A stretch of DNA of 64,000 nt from contig NZ_LMUK01000009.1 in the NCBI RefSeq assembly GCF_009766005.1, positions 44,944-108,943 on the forward strand, in the 5' to 3' direction. Positions 27,274 to 38,600 of this stretch are shown in pieces. The stretch's first letter is position 1. The number at the start of each line of letters is the position of its first letter. The notes beneath the pieces were generated by a model, which was not told where the DNA came from, did not search any database, and saw only the letters and a list, made by a program, of their open reading frames with translations. Made by a program: the position numbers and the translations under genes. Source of the stretch: Bradyrhizobium sp. S69 (GTDB lineage Bacteria; Pseudomonadota; Alphaproteobacteria; Rhizobiales; Xanthobacteraceae).

Positions 27274-28044
27274 TCAAGACGGCTTCTGGAATTTCAGCAC
27301 GAACTCGTCGTTCGGGATCTGCGGATGAAACGTCGCAGCGTCGCGCGGATCCTTCGGGTTGCGCAGGAAGTCAGCCTCGGACACCAGCTTGAAGCCGGCC
27401 GCCTCGACCTCCTGACGCAGCGTGCTTTCCTCGATCCGGTGCAGCGTCTTGCCGACATTGGCGCCATCGCCCGGACGCGCGGAATGATCGGCGATCACCA
27501 GCAAGCCTCCGGGCTTCAGCGTCGCGAACATCTTGCGGTCCATCTCAGCGCGATCGACCGGCATGTAGGTGGTGTCGTGGTAGGCGAAGAAAAACGTGAT
27601 CAGGTCGAGCCCGCTGACATCGGGCGGGATCGGATCGTCGAAATTTCGGATCACATGCACGACATTCTTCATCGCGGGACTTTGCGCGCGGATGTCGAAT
27701 TTGTCCTTGACGTGCTCCATGACGGCGGCGGAGTCCTGGGCGTAGACGACGCCACCGGGCGCCACCGCGCGCGCCAACAGCTCGGTGCTGTAGCCGGCCC
27801 CGGCCTCCATATCGAATACCTTCATTCCCGGCCGGGCCCCGGTGAAGGCGAGCATCTTGACCGGCGCGCGGCGCTGATCGGTCTGGCGGTCGGCATCGCT
27901 GCGGTCGGGCGATGCGACGATCGCGGCATAGTCAGGGGCGTCCTGCGCCATCGTCGGGGTCACGCCCCAGGCCGCGATCACCGAGAGAATGGCAAGCAGG
28001 CCGGCAGCGGGCATCCGGCGATGGATCAACCTGGTCATTCCCAA
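27274..28044 (-). CDS. Exported class I SAM-dependent methyltransferase-like protein (COG4798 type)
   Basis: 256-residue protein with a clear N-terminal signal peptide (LIHRRMPAAGLLAILSVIA, cleavage after TMA near residue 33) and a Rossmann methyltransferase core. Motif I reads VFDMEAGAGYSTELLARAV, followed by GGVVYAQDSA, and the motif IV-like region DLITFFFAYHD. Export is puzzling because S-adenosylmethionine is cytoplasmic; the family may bind another ligand or the leader may act as a membrane anchor. It is the first gene of the operon with the ABC exporter, AttH-like and MAPEG proteins (19-base gap), suggesting a shared envelope substrate. Confidence 0.85.
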   Translation of the reverse strand: MGMTRLIHRRMPAAGLLAILSVIAAWGVTPTMAQDAPDYAAIVASPDRSDADRQTDQRRAPVKMLAFTGARPGMKVFDMEAGAGYSTELLARAVAPGGVVYAQDSAAVMEHVKDKFDIRAQSPAMKNVVHVIRNFDDPIPPDVSGLDLITFFFAYHDTTYMPVDRAEMDRKMFATLKPGGLLVIADHSARPGDGANVGKTLHRIEESTLRQEVEAAGFKLVSEADFLRNPKDPRDAATFHPQIPNDEFVLKFQKPS

Positions 28045-28322
28045 AATCCCTTAATTGGCGATGCAACATACCAAGACCGTAGCGCGATATCACGGTCTCT
28101 GTCGTGACGGCGACGCGATCGTGATCGGTGTTGGGCGCTTTCAAGGCGGCATCCGGCGGCATTTCGAGGGCGAAACATTTCGAGAGCGGAGTTTCAGTTG
28201 CAGCGCACACACGCCGGTCGCGGGGACCGGTTCAAAATGGCGGGTTGCCATACCTGTGACGCCACGGGTAGCATCGGATGAGCCCGACCAACGGGGCAAG
28301 CGAGAACGACGGGGGAGCAATC

Positions 28323-29609
28323 ATGGCCGCGCAACCGACGCCCAAAGGCGCCTGGGGAATCACGTTCCTCCTGTTCCTGTACATGCTGGTGAATTTCGCG
28401 GACAAGATCGTGGTCGGCCTTGCCGGCGTCCCGATCATGACCGAACTGAAACTCGAACCGGAACAGTTCGGGCTGCTCGGTTCCTCGTTCTTTTTCCTGT
28501 TTTCGATCTCGGCCATCATTGTCGGCTTCATCGTCAACCGGATCGAGACGCGCTGGGTGTTGCTGGTGTTGGCGGTGGTGTGGGCGCTGGCGCAATTTCC
28601 GATGCTGGGCACCATCAGTTTCGGCACGCTGCTGATCTGCCGCATCATCCTCGGCGCCGGCGAAGGGCCTGCCGCCGCGGTCGCGGTGCATGCGATTTAC
28701 AAATGGTTTCCCGACGAAAAGCGGGCGCTGCCCACCGCCGTGCTCTCGCAAGGCTCGGCATTTGGCGTGATTCTCGCGGTCCCGGCGCTGAACTGGGTGA
28801 TCGTCAATCATAGCTGGCACTACGCCTTCGGCGCGCTCGGCGTCGTCGGCCTGATGTGGGTCGTGGCGTGGCTGGTTTGGGGCAAGGAAGGGCCGCTGGT
28901 TCAAACCACGGCGATGGCCGCGGCCGAACCGCGGATTCCCTATTTCCAGCTTCTGACCTCGCGTACCTTCGTCGGCTGCTGTGTCGCGACATTCGGGGCC
29001 TATTGGGCGCTGTCGCTCGGCCTCACCTGGTTCACGCCCTTCATCGTCAAGGGCCTTGGCTTTTCGCAAACGGATGCAGGCTGGATTTCGATCCTGCCCT
29101 GGGTGTTCGGCGCCATCGTCGTGATGCTCACGGGCTGGATTTCGCAAGCCATGATGGCGCGCGGCTTCACCACCCGTGTCGCACGCGGCGTGGTTGGCTC
29201 GGTGCCCCTCGTTGTCGGCGGCTTGATTCTCGCCACGCTGCCGCATGTTGCGCCGGGCGGACTGATGATCGCGCTGCTCGTGGTCGGGTCCGGATTGTGC
29301 GGGTCGATCTATGTGGTGTGCGCGCCGATGCTCGGCGAGTTCACGCCGGTATCGCAGCGCGGCGCCGTGATCGCGATCTATGGTGCGATCTATACGCTGT
29401 CCGGAATCGTGGCGCCGCAGGTGATGGGGAGCGTGATTCAGCGCGCGAGCGGCCTGCTCGACGGCTACATGACGGGCTTCACCATCAACGCCGTGGTCAT
29501 GATCGCGTCGGGACTGCTCGGCCTGCTGTTACTGTGGCCCAACACCGAACGCGCGCGCTTGACGGCACAGCCGGCGCAACCGAAATTCGCCGGCGCGGCC
29601 AAAGCCTGA
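28323..29609 (+). CDS. MFS transporter, anion:cation symporter (ACS)-like
   Basis: 428-residue carrier with twelve predicted membrane segments. The start at 28323 is preferred over ATG at 28278 because GGGGGAG lies five bases upstream. NFADKIVVGLAGVPIMTEL (segment 1), RIILGAGEGPAAAVAVHAIY (segment 4) and the following KWFPDEKRA are hallmarks of the anion:cation symporters that import hexuronates, phthalates and other organic anions. It is not closely linked to an enzyme gene; a second MFS gene follows 159 bases on. The substrate is unknown. Confidence 0.9.
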   Translation: MAAQPTPKGAWGITFLLFLYMLVNFADKIVVGLAGVPIMTELKLEPEQFGLLGSSFFFLFSISAIIVGFIVNRIETRWVLLVLAVVWALAQFPMLGTISFGTLLICRIILGAGEGPAAAVAVHAIYKWFPDEKRALPTAVLSQGSAFGVILAVPALNWVIVNHSWHYAFGALGVVGLMWVVAWLVWGKEGPLVQTTAMAAAEPRIPYFQLLTSRTFVGCCVATFGAYWALSLGLTWFTPFIVKGLGFSQTDAGWISILPWVFGAIVVMLTGWISQAMMARGFTTRVARGVVGSVPLVVGGLILATLPHVAPGGLMIALLVVGSGLCGSIYVVCAPMLGEFTPVSQRGAVIAIYGAIYTLSGIVAPQVMGSVIQRASGLLDGYMTGFTINAVVMIASGLLGLLLLWPNTERARLTAQPAQPKFAGAAKA

Positions 29610-29768
29610 TCATGCATCGTTAAGGCCCTGCTCCCTGCGCCTGCGGGGGGACTGGCATGCTGTGGCGGATCACGGTGCGCGTCTTGCTAATATCGGAATA
29701 ATCGGCATGCTCGCGGGAAACCGACGCGGGCAAGTTTTGCCGGCGATAATAAAGCAGGGAGAGAGACG

Positions 29769-31169
29769 ATGGGCACGGAGCAATCCGACGGGGCTCGTGC
29801 GGCCGCCATCCTGGCGCGGCTGGATCGATTGCCCGGCACGCGGCATGTGTGGAAGCTCATCGCGCTACTCTCGCTCGGAGGCATGTTCGAGCTCTACGAT
29901 CTGTTCATGACGGCCTATGTCGTCCCCGGCCTGATGAAAGCGGGGCTGCTCGCCAACGTGTCCGTCAGCATATTCGCCGGGCCGGCTCTGTTTGTCGCGG
30001 CGACCTTCACCGGCCTTTTCATCGGCACCTTCGTGTTCGGCTACGCGGCCGATAAATACGGGCGGCGTGCGATATTCACCTATTCGATGCTGTGGTATTG
30101 CGCGGCGACATTCGTGATGGCTTTCCAGCACACCGGTCTTGGGGTCAGCCTGTGGCGGTTGATCGCGGGAATCGGCATCGGCGTCGAACTGGTTACGATC
30201 GACACTTATTTGTCCGAGCTGGTGCCCAAATCGATGCGAGGCCGGGCGTTCGCCTTCAATCAGGGTGTGATGTTCTCGGCGGTTCCGGTGGTGGCGCTGG
30301 TCGCCTATCTCCTGGTGCCGATCAGTCCCTGGGGCATCGATGGCTGGCGCTGGGTCGTCATGCTCGGTTCGGTCGGGGCGCTGTTCGTCTGGTTCATTCG
30401 CCGTGCCGTGCCGGAGAGCCCGCGATGGCTGATCAATCAGGGACGGTTCGATGAGGCGGAGGCGATCACCGCATCGATCGAAACCAAGGTGCTTGCCGAC
30501 CTCAGCGGCGCGGCGCTGCCGATACCGGGAAATCACGCGGTGGAGAAAGCCGAGCCAACGGGGCGCCTCGGCGAGATCTTCGAACCGCGCTATCGCAGCC
30601 GCACCATCATGTTGATGGTGTTCCAGTTCTTTCAGACCTTCGGCTTCTATGGCTTCGCGGCCTGGGTGCCGACGCTGATCGCGCAACAGGCCGGCATCAA
30701 TCTCGGCGCCAGCCTGCTTTATTCGTTCATCATCGCGATCGCGAACCCGTTCGGGCCGCTATTGGCGATCGGCTTTGCCGATCGATGCGAACGAAAATGG
30801 CAGTTGATCGGTGCGGCCTGCTGCATCGGGGTATTCGGAATGCTGTTCGCATTTCAGAGTTCGATGGCGCCGCTGATCTTTTTCGGCGTGCTGATCACGC
30901 TGTCGAACAACGTGCTGTCGTACTCGTTCCACAACTACCAGAGCGAATTGTTCCCGACCCGCGTGCGCGCGCGGGCGGTCGGCTTCACCTACTCGCTCAG
31001 CCGGATCAGCGCGGTGTTCGCGAGCTTCATCATCGGCTTCTTCCTGCAAACCGCGGGCACCAAGGGCGTGTTCAGCCTGATCGCGGTGGCGATGACCATC
31101 GTCGTGGTGTCGATCGGAGTCTGGGGACCGCGCACGCGTGACCTCGAGCTCGAACAAGTGTCACAATGA
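29769..31169 (+). CDS. MFS transporter, sugar/aromatic-acid porter type
   Basis: 466-residue carrier with twelve predicted membrane segments. Signature sequences are GGMFELYDLFMTAYVVPGL (segment 1), GYAADKYGRRAIF (loop 2-3), RGRAFAFNQ and PESPRWLINQGRFDEAEAI (the sugar-porter signature after segment 6). AGGGAGAGAGACG precedes the ATG. Relatives in this genus move sugars or aromatic acids; the substrate cannot be told. The last nine bases overlap the 3' end of the convergent HWE kinase gene, leaving no room for a separate terminator. Confidence 0.92.
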   Translation: MGTEQSDGARAAAILARLDRLPGTRHVWKLIALLSLGGMFELYDLFMTAYVVPGLMKAGLLANVSVSIFAGPALFVAATFTGLFIGTFVFGYAADKYGRRAIFTYSMLWYCAATFVMAFQHTGLGVSLWRLIAGIGIGVELVTIDTYLSELVPKSMRGRAFAFNQGVMFSAVPVVALVAYLLVPISPWGIDGWRWVVMLGSVGALFVWFIRRAVPESPRWLINQGRFDEAEAITASIETKVLADLSGAALPIPGNHAVEKAEPTGRLGEIFEPRYRSRTIMLMVFQFFQTFGFYGFAAWVPTLIAQQAGINLGASLLYSFIIAIANPFGPLLAIGFADRCERKWQLIGAACCIGVFGMLFAFQSSMAPLIFFGVLITLSNNVLSYSFHNYQSELFPTRVRARAVGFTYSLSRISAVFASFIIGFFLQTAGTKGVFSLIAVAMTIVVVSIGVWGPRTRDLELEQVSQ

Positions 31170-32672
31170 GCGCATCGGCGCAGCGAACGGCCGTGTTCCG
31201 TTGGCGACCAGCGGCGTCGGCTGTTCGCTCAGTTCGGATTCAATGGCTTGCGGCGTGACCGGCACCAGCAGCCGGCAAATCAATCCCTCGGAACGCCAAT
31301 CGAACAGCGCTTGTCCGCCAAGCTGCGACTCGATGCTGGCGATGACGCTTCTGGTGCCAAATCCCCGCGCCGCCGGCTTGTGAACCTCAGGGCCGCCGGT
31401 TTCTTCCCAGACCAAGGTCAGCACATCGTCGTCCTGTAGCTCCCATCGGACCGATACCCGGCCTTGCTCGACCGAGAGCGCGCCATATTTGACCGAATTG
31501 GTCACGAGTTCATGAAAGGCCAGCGCCAGCGTCTGCGCCGTGGCGGGCTCTAGCTGAATCTCGGAACCCCGGACCTTGATCTGGCCTCCGGCTGAATAGG
31601 GCGAGAGTTCCCCGTCGACCAGCCGTTTGATTTTCGCGCCCTGCCAACTCGACAGCGAAAGGATGGTATGAATCCGCGCCAGTGCGCTGATCCGTCCCTC
31701 GACCGCGCGGACATAGGCGGTGATGTCCTGGGCCCGTGTCAGCCGGACGATCGATTGCGCCAGCGCCAGCGCATTTTTCGCCCGGTGATCGACTTCGCGG
31801 GTCAGAAGATTCTGGCGCTCTTCCGCGCGCTTGCGTTCGGTGATGTCGACGGTGACGCCGCTGACGCGGACCACCCGGCCGTTTTTGTCGATCGTCGCCG
31901 CGGCCGTTCCAACGCACCAGCGAAGCTCGCCATCCGGTCGCACGAACCGGAATTCGGTCTCATACGATGTCGCGCCTTTTGCGAACTGGGCGAAGGCCCG
32001 GCGCAATTGGTTGGCGTCCTGGGGATGCAGCAGGTTCTGGATATTTTCCGACGTCACCTGAAACTGCTTCGGGTCGACGCCGCAGATTTGGTACTGGCCT
32101 TCATCCCACATCCAGTCACCGTTGACCCAATCCCAATCCCACGATCCCATTTTTCCGGCGGCGATGGCCATGCTGCGGCGCTGCTCGCTTTCGACCAGCC
32201 GGGCGGTGGATTCCTCGAGCTCCGATGTGCGGGCGCGCACCCGGTGTTCGAGTTCGGCATTGAGCCGTTCCAGTTGCCGGGTCTTGCGGTACAGTTCGAC
32301 GAAGACGTGGATCTTGGCGCGCAGCACCTCCGGAATCACCGGCACCGGCACATAATCGACGGCGCCCATCTCGTAACCTCTGAGCCGATCGATATCGCTG
32401 ACCTGGATCGCCGAAATGAAGATCATCGCGGTCTTCTGGAAGCGCGGATGCTCGCGGATCATGGCGGCGAGCTCGAAGCCGTCGAGCTCCGGCATGCAGA
32501 CGTCCATCAGGATCACGGCGACTTCGTTCTTGAGCAGATATTCCAGCGCTTGCCGGCCCGAAGTCGCCGCGACGAGGTTCTCGCCGAGCTCCTTGAGAAT
32601 GACTTCATAGGCCAACAGCTTGGCCGGCTGATCGTCGACCAGAAGAATGTTTACTTTTTCATGGTCCATCAT
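31161..32672 (-). CDS. Receiver-PAS-HWE histidine kinase
   Basis: 503-residue cytoplasmic signalling protein. An N-terminal receiver domain (about 8-125, phospho-acceptor Asp57 in VILMDVCMPELDG) is followed by a coiled coil (about 130-165), a PAS_3-like domain (about 168-285, ending VTVDITERKRAEERQ) and an HWE-type kinase domain with His296 in REVDHRAKNALALAQSIV. Its ATP-binding half shows ALAFHELVTNSVKYGALS and a final GFGTRSVI, lacking the usual F box as HWE kinases do. It starts 13 bases after the giant HAMP-repeat kinase and is surely co-transcribed; its receiver is a likely phosphorelay partner of that kinase. Confidence 0.93.
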   Translation of the reverse strand: MMDHEKVNILLVDDQPAKLLAYEVILKELGENLVAATSGRQALEYLLKNEVAVILMDVCMPELDGFELAAMIREHPRFQKTAMIFISAIQVSDIDRLRGYEMGAVDYVPVPVIPEVLRAKIHVFVELYRKTRQLERLNAELEHRVRARTSELEESTARLVESEQRRSMAIAAGKMGSWDWDWVNGDWMWDEGQYQICGVDPKQFQVTSENIQNLLHPQDANQLRRAFAQFAKGATSYETEFRFVRPDGELRWCVGTAAATIDKNGRVVRVSGVTVDITERKRAEERQNLLTREVDHRAKNALALAQSIVRLTRAQDITAYVRAVEGRISALARIHTILSLSSWQGAKIKRLVDGELSPYSAGGQIKVRGSEIQLEPATAQTLALAFHELVTNSVKYGALSVEQGRVSVRWELQDDDVLTLVWEETGGPEVHKPAARGFGTRSVIASIESQLGGQALFDWRSEGLICRLLVPVTPQAIESELSEQPTPLVANGTRPFAAPMRSL

Positions 32673-32685
32673 CTGCGCGACCCGG

Positions 32686-35600
32686 TCAGCGGTGCAGCCA
32701 CATGCGGATGGCGAGGAGTAATTGCTCGGTGTTGACGGGCTTCGCCAGGTAATCGGAGGCGCCGGCCTCGAGGCATTTCTCGCGATCCCCCTTCATCGCC
32801 TTCGCCGTCAACGCAATGATCGGCAGCCGGCTGAACGAGGGATTCTGGCGAATGACGCCCATGGTCTGGTATCCGTCCATTTGCGGCATCATGATATCCA
32901 TCAGCACGATCGCAATCTCAGGGCTGGTTTCCACAAGCGCGATAGCCTCACTGCCGGTCGTGGCGGTCAACACCTTCATGCCACGCCGCTCCAGCACGCT
33001 GCTCAGCGCGAAGATGTTGCGGGCATCGTCGTCGACCAGGAGCGCCGTCCTGCCCACCAGATCCTCATCGGAACTGTTGAGCTTCTCCAGCATTCGCTGC
33101 TTCTCGGTTGGCAATTCTGTGATCACACGATGCAAAAACAGCGACGTCTCGTCGAGCAGCCGTTCCGGCGATTCCACGCCCTTGACCACGATGCTTCGGG
33201 CCATGGTGTGGAGTTCCGCGTCCTCCTCGGCCGAGAGTTCCCGCCCGGTGAACACCACGACGGGAACATTGGACAGCGCCTCGTCGTTGCGGATCTGGTT
33301 GAGAACCTCGAAGCCGCTCATGTCCGGCAGCCGCAAATCCAGCACCACGCAATCGCACGGACTGCTGCGCAGCACAGATAGCGCTTCGGCCCCGGTATCG
33401 GTGGCGATGATCTCGATATCCTTGTGATCGAGCAGTTCCCGGATGCTCATTTGTTCCGCGGCATTGTCTTCGACGATCAGCAGGCGCTTGCGTCGCGGCT
33501 TGGTGTATTCCTTGATCTGGGACAGCGCCGCGCTGACGCCTTCGGTCGTGGTCGGCTTGTTGACGAAGGAAAAGGCGCCCCGTGCCAGCGCGTGCTGACG
33601 GTCTTCATCCAGCGTGATGATCTGGACCGGAATGTGTCGGGTCAACGGATTGTGTTTGAGCTGGCTCAACACGGTCCAGCCCAGCATGTCCGGCAGGAAG
33701 ACGTCGAGCGAGACCGCGGTCGGCTGGAACTGCTTGGCAAGGTCGAGCGCTTCCGCGCCCCGCGCCGCGACCAGCACCTTGAAGCCCGTGTCGCGGGCAA
33801 GATCGATCAGCACGCGCGCATAATGCGGGTCGTCTTCGACGATCAGCAGAATCGTGTCGCCCGGCTCGAGATTGAGCCGGTCGTCCGGCAGTTGTTCGAT
33901 GATCCGCTCCTGCGCCGCGGCCTGTAGCGCGGGCGCCGTTGCATAGGGCGTCGGGATACGCGGCGCCACCGTCGGGCCGGAATATTTCAGCGGCAAATAG
34001 AGCGTGAAGGTGCTGCCCTTGCCGGGGGTGCTGCGCAAATGGATTTCACCGCCGAGCAGGCTTGCAAGTTCGCGGCTGATGGCAAGGCCAAGGCCGGTGC
34101 CGCCATATTTCCGGCTGGTGCCGGCATCGGCCTGCTGAAACGCCTCGAAGATCAGCCGCTGCTTCTCCAGCGGGATGCCGATGCCGGTGTCGGTCACCTC
34201 AAAAGCAACGACGGCGGCAGCGTGATTCAAAATCGGGTGCTCTGCGCTCCAGCCGCCAACGGCCGCCGCGACGTTCATTCGGACACCACCCTCCGCGGTG
34301 AACTTGAACGCGTTCGACAACAGGTTTTTCAACACCTGCTGCAGGCGCTTGGAGTCCGTTACCATGCTGCGGGCGAGGTTGCCGTCGACCTCGACCTCGA
34401 ACGACAGGTGGCGATTTTCCGCCTCGTGGCGGAACGGCCGTCCAACCGTATCGAGCAGGCTCGATGTCAGGATTTCTTCCGCATCGACCGTGACGGTGCC
34501 GGATTCGATCTTCGACAAATCGAGAATGTCGCTGATCAGGTTCAACAGGTCGGTGCCCGCGCCGTGAATGGTTCGGGCGAATTCGACCTGTTTGCCCGAC
34601 AAATTGCCGTCCGGATTTTCCGTGAGCTGCTGGCCCAGAATGAGGATGCTGTTGAGCGGCGTGCGCAGCTCATGCGACATGTTGGCGAGGAATTCGGATT
34701 TGTATTTCGACGTCAGCGACAGCTCGGTTGCCTTTTCCTCGAGCGCGCGCCGGGCCTGTTCGATCTCCTGGTTCTTTCTTTCCACCTCGACGTTGCGCTC
34801 GGCGAGCTGCTGCGCCTTCTGCTCCAGCTGTTCGTTGGTCTGTTGCAGTTCCTTTTGCTGGGTCTGCAATTCGCCGGCGAGCTGCTGCGATTGCTTCAGC
34901 AGACCCTCGGTCTGCATGGTGGCCTCGATGCTGTTGAGCACGATGCCGATGCTGTCGGTGAGCTGTTCGAGGAACGTCATTTGCGAGGTCGTGAACGAAC
35001 CCACGGAGGACAGCTCAATGACGGCCTTGACCTGGTTCTCGAACAGCACCGGCAGCACCACCAGATTCCGGGGGGCGACGCGCAGCAGCGCGGAGTTGAT
35101 CGGGATCGCGTCGGTCGGGATGTCCGACACCAGCCGCTGGCGCCGGTCCATCGCGCTTTGCCCAATCAGGCCTTCGCCAAATTGTACGAATTGCGGATGC
35201 GGGTTGGCGCCATTGCCCGCATAGGACGACAGCAGGCGCAATTGCGGATTGTCTTCATTCTCGACGCGGTAAATGACGCCCATATGCGCGTTTACCAGCG
35301 GGGTCAGTTCGGTCAGAAGCAGCCGGCCCACGGTCGTCAGGTCGCGCTGGCCCTGCAGCATGTTGGTGAATTTGGCCAAATTGGTTTTCAGCCAGTCTTG
35401 CTCCGAGTTCACGTCCGTGGTCAGGCGCAGATTGCCGATCATGGTGTTGATGTTGTCTTTGAGCTCGGCGACTTCGCCGCGCGCATCGACCTGAATGGAG
35501 CGGGTGAGGTCGCCTTTGGTGACGGCGGTCGCGACTTCGGCGATCGCGCGCACCTGCGAGGTCAAATTGGCGGCCAGCAGGTTGACGTTGCCGGTGAGGT

Positions 35601-38600
35601 CCTTCCAGGTGCCGGCGGCGCCCGGCACGTTGGCCTGACCGCCGAGTCGGCCTTCCACGCCGACTTCGCGCGCCACGCTGGTGACCTGATCGGCGAATGT
35701 CGCCAGGGTCTCGGTCATGTTGTTGATGGTATCGGCGAGCGCCGCGACTTCGCCCTTCGATTTCACCGTCAGGTCCTGCTTCAAATCGCCGTTGGCAACC
35801 GCGGTCACGACTTTGACGATGCCGCGCACCTGTTCGGTCAGGTTGGCCGCCATGAAGTTCACGGTATCGGTGAGATCCTTCCAGGTGCCGGCGACGCCGG
35901 GCACCTGCGCCTGGCCGCCGAGCTTGCCCTCGGTACCGACCTCGCGCGCCACGCGGGTGACTTCGCCCGCGAACGCGTTCAACTGGTCGACCATCGTGTT
36001 GATGGTGTTCTTGAGTTCGAGGATCTCACCCTTGACGTCGACCGTGATCTTGCGCGACAGGTCGCCGCGCGCCACCGCGGTGGTCACTTCGGCGATGTTG
36101 CGGACTTGCGTCGTGAGGTTGGCGGCCAGCAGATTGACGTTGTCGGTGAGGTCTTTCCAGGTGCCGCCGACGCCGGGCACCACGGCCTGGCCGCCGAGCC
36201 TGCCCTCGGTGCCGACTTCGCGCGCGACGCGGGTCACTTCGGCCGCGAACGAGCGCAACTGCTCGACCATCGTGTTCAGGGTGTCCTTGAGCAGCAGAAT
36301 CTCGCCGCGCACGTCGACCGTGATCTTCTTCGACAGGTCGCCGCCGGCGATCGCGGTCGCCACTTCGGCGATGTTGCGAACCTGGGCGGTGAGGTTCGAG
36401 GCCATGAAGTTGACGTTGTCGGTGAGGTCTTTCCAGGTGCCGGCGACTTCGGGCACCTGGGCCTGGCCGCCGAGCTTGCCTTCGGTGCCGACCTCGCGCG
36501 CGACGCGCGTCACTTCGGAAGCAAAGGCGTTCAACTGATCGACCATGGTGTTGACGGTATTCTTCAGTTCGAGGATTTCGCCTTTGACGTCGACCGTGAT
36601 CTTTTTCGACAAATCGCCCTTGGCGACCGCGGTGGTCACTTCGGCGATGTTACGGACCTGGCCGGTCAAATTGCCGGCCATCGAGTTGACGTTGTCGGTG
36701 AGGTCCTTCCAGGTGCCGGCGACGCCGGGCACGTTGGCCTGGCCGCCCAGACGCCCTTCGGTGCCGACCTCGCGCGCGACGCGCGTCACCTCGCCGGCGA
36801 ACCGGTTGAGCTGATCCACCATGGTGTTGAGCGTTTCCTTCAACTGAAGGATTTCGCCGCGCACGTCCACGGTGATCTTGCGCGACAGGTCGCCGCCGGC
36901 GATCGCGGTGGCAACTTCGGCGATGTTGCGGACCTGCGCGGTCAGATTGCCGGCCATCGAATTGACGCTGTCGGTGAGGTCTTTCCAGGTGCCGGCGACG
37001 CCGGGCACTTCGGCCTGACCGCCCAGCTTGCCGTCGGTGCCGACTTCGCGCGCGACCCGCGTCACCTCGCCGGCAAACGCATTGAGCTGATCCACCATGG
37101 TATTGAGGGTTTCCTTCAATTGAAGGATTTCGCCTGATACGTTCACGGTAATCTTCTTCGACAAGTCGCCTTTCGCGACGGCGGTGGCGACTTCGGCGAT
37201 GTTGCGGACCTGGCCGGTCAGGTTGCCGGCCATCGAGTTGACGTTGTCGGTGAGGTCCTTCCAGGTGCCGGCGACGCCGCGCACGTTGGCCTGACCGCCG
37301 AGCTTGCCTTCGGTACCGACTTCGCGCGCGACGCGCGTCACTTCGCCGGCGAACGCATTGAGCTGGTCGACCATCGTGTTGATGGTGTCTTTCAGCTCGA
37401 GGATTTCGCCACGCACGTCCACCGTGATCTTTTTCGACAGGTCGCCATTGGCGACCGCGGTGGTCACTTCGGCGATGTTTCGAACCTGCGCGGTCAGGTT
37501 CGACGCCATCGAGTTGACGCTCTCGGTCAGATCCTTCCAGGTGCCGGCGACACCGAGCACGTTGGCCTGTCCGCCCAATCTTCCGTCGGTGCCGACCTCG
37601 CGCGCGACGCGCGTGACTTCGCCGGCAAAGGCGTTGAGCTGGTCGACCATGGTGTTGAGGGTTTCCTTCAATTGAAGGATTTCCCCTGATACGTTCACCG
37701 TGATCTTCTTGGAGAGGTCGCCGCCCGCGATCGCGGTGGCGACGTCGGCGATATTGCGCACCTGTGCGGTGAGGTTGGAGGCCATGAAGTTGACGTTGTC
37801 GGTGAGGTCCTTCCAGGTGCCGGCAACACCCGGGACCTGGGCCTGACCGCCGAGTTTTCCCTCGGTTCCGACCTCGCGCGCGACGCGCGTCACTTCCGAG
37901 GCGAACGAATTGAGCTGGTCGACCATCGTATTGATGGTGTCTTTCAGTTCGAGAATTTCGCCGCGGACGTCGACCGTGATTTTTCGCGACAGGTCGCCGC
38001 GGGCGACCGCCGTCGTCACGTTGGCGATGTTGCGAACCTGCGCGGTCAAATTGCCGCACATCGCGTTCACCGAGTCGGTCAGATCCTTCCAGGTGCCGGC
38101 GACGCCAGGCACGATCGCCTGGCCGCCGAGTTTGCCGTCGGTGCCGACCTCGCGCGCCACCCGCGTCACTTCGGACGCAAACGAGCGCAACTGGTCCACC
38201 ATGGTGTTGATGGCTTCCTTGAGCTGCAGGATCTCACCGCGCACGTCGACCGTGATCTTCTTGGACAGATCGCCATTGGCAACCGCGATGGTGACCTCGG
38301 CGATGTTTCGAACCTGGCCGGTGAGGTTATTGGCCATCGAGTTCACGCTTTCGGTCAGGTCTTTCCAGACCCCCGTCACTTCGGGAACCTGGGCCTGACC
38401 GCCGAGCTTGCCTTCGGTGCCGACCTCGCGGGCGACGCGCGTCACCTCCGAGGTGAACACGCTGAGCTGCTTGATCATGGTGTTGACGATATTGGCCGAC
38501 TGAAGAAATTCGCCGCCCAGCGGGCGGCCATCGACGTCCAGTTGCACGGTTTGCAGCAGGTCGCCCTGCGCCACGGCGGCCACTGCGCGGGTCACCTCGC

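Noticed and set aside
34039..37137. 1032-codon open frame on the plus strand
   Set aside because: It is the antisense of the HAMP-repeat kinase. The repeats keep all frames open at high GC, and its translation is a low-complexity repeat of the opposite strand with no ribosome site.
35430..38460. Regular repeat array considered as CRISPR
   Set aside because: The 276-bp period is inside a coding frame and in phase with codons; there are no short direct repeats with unique spacers and no cas genes.
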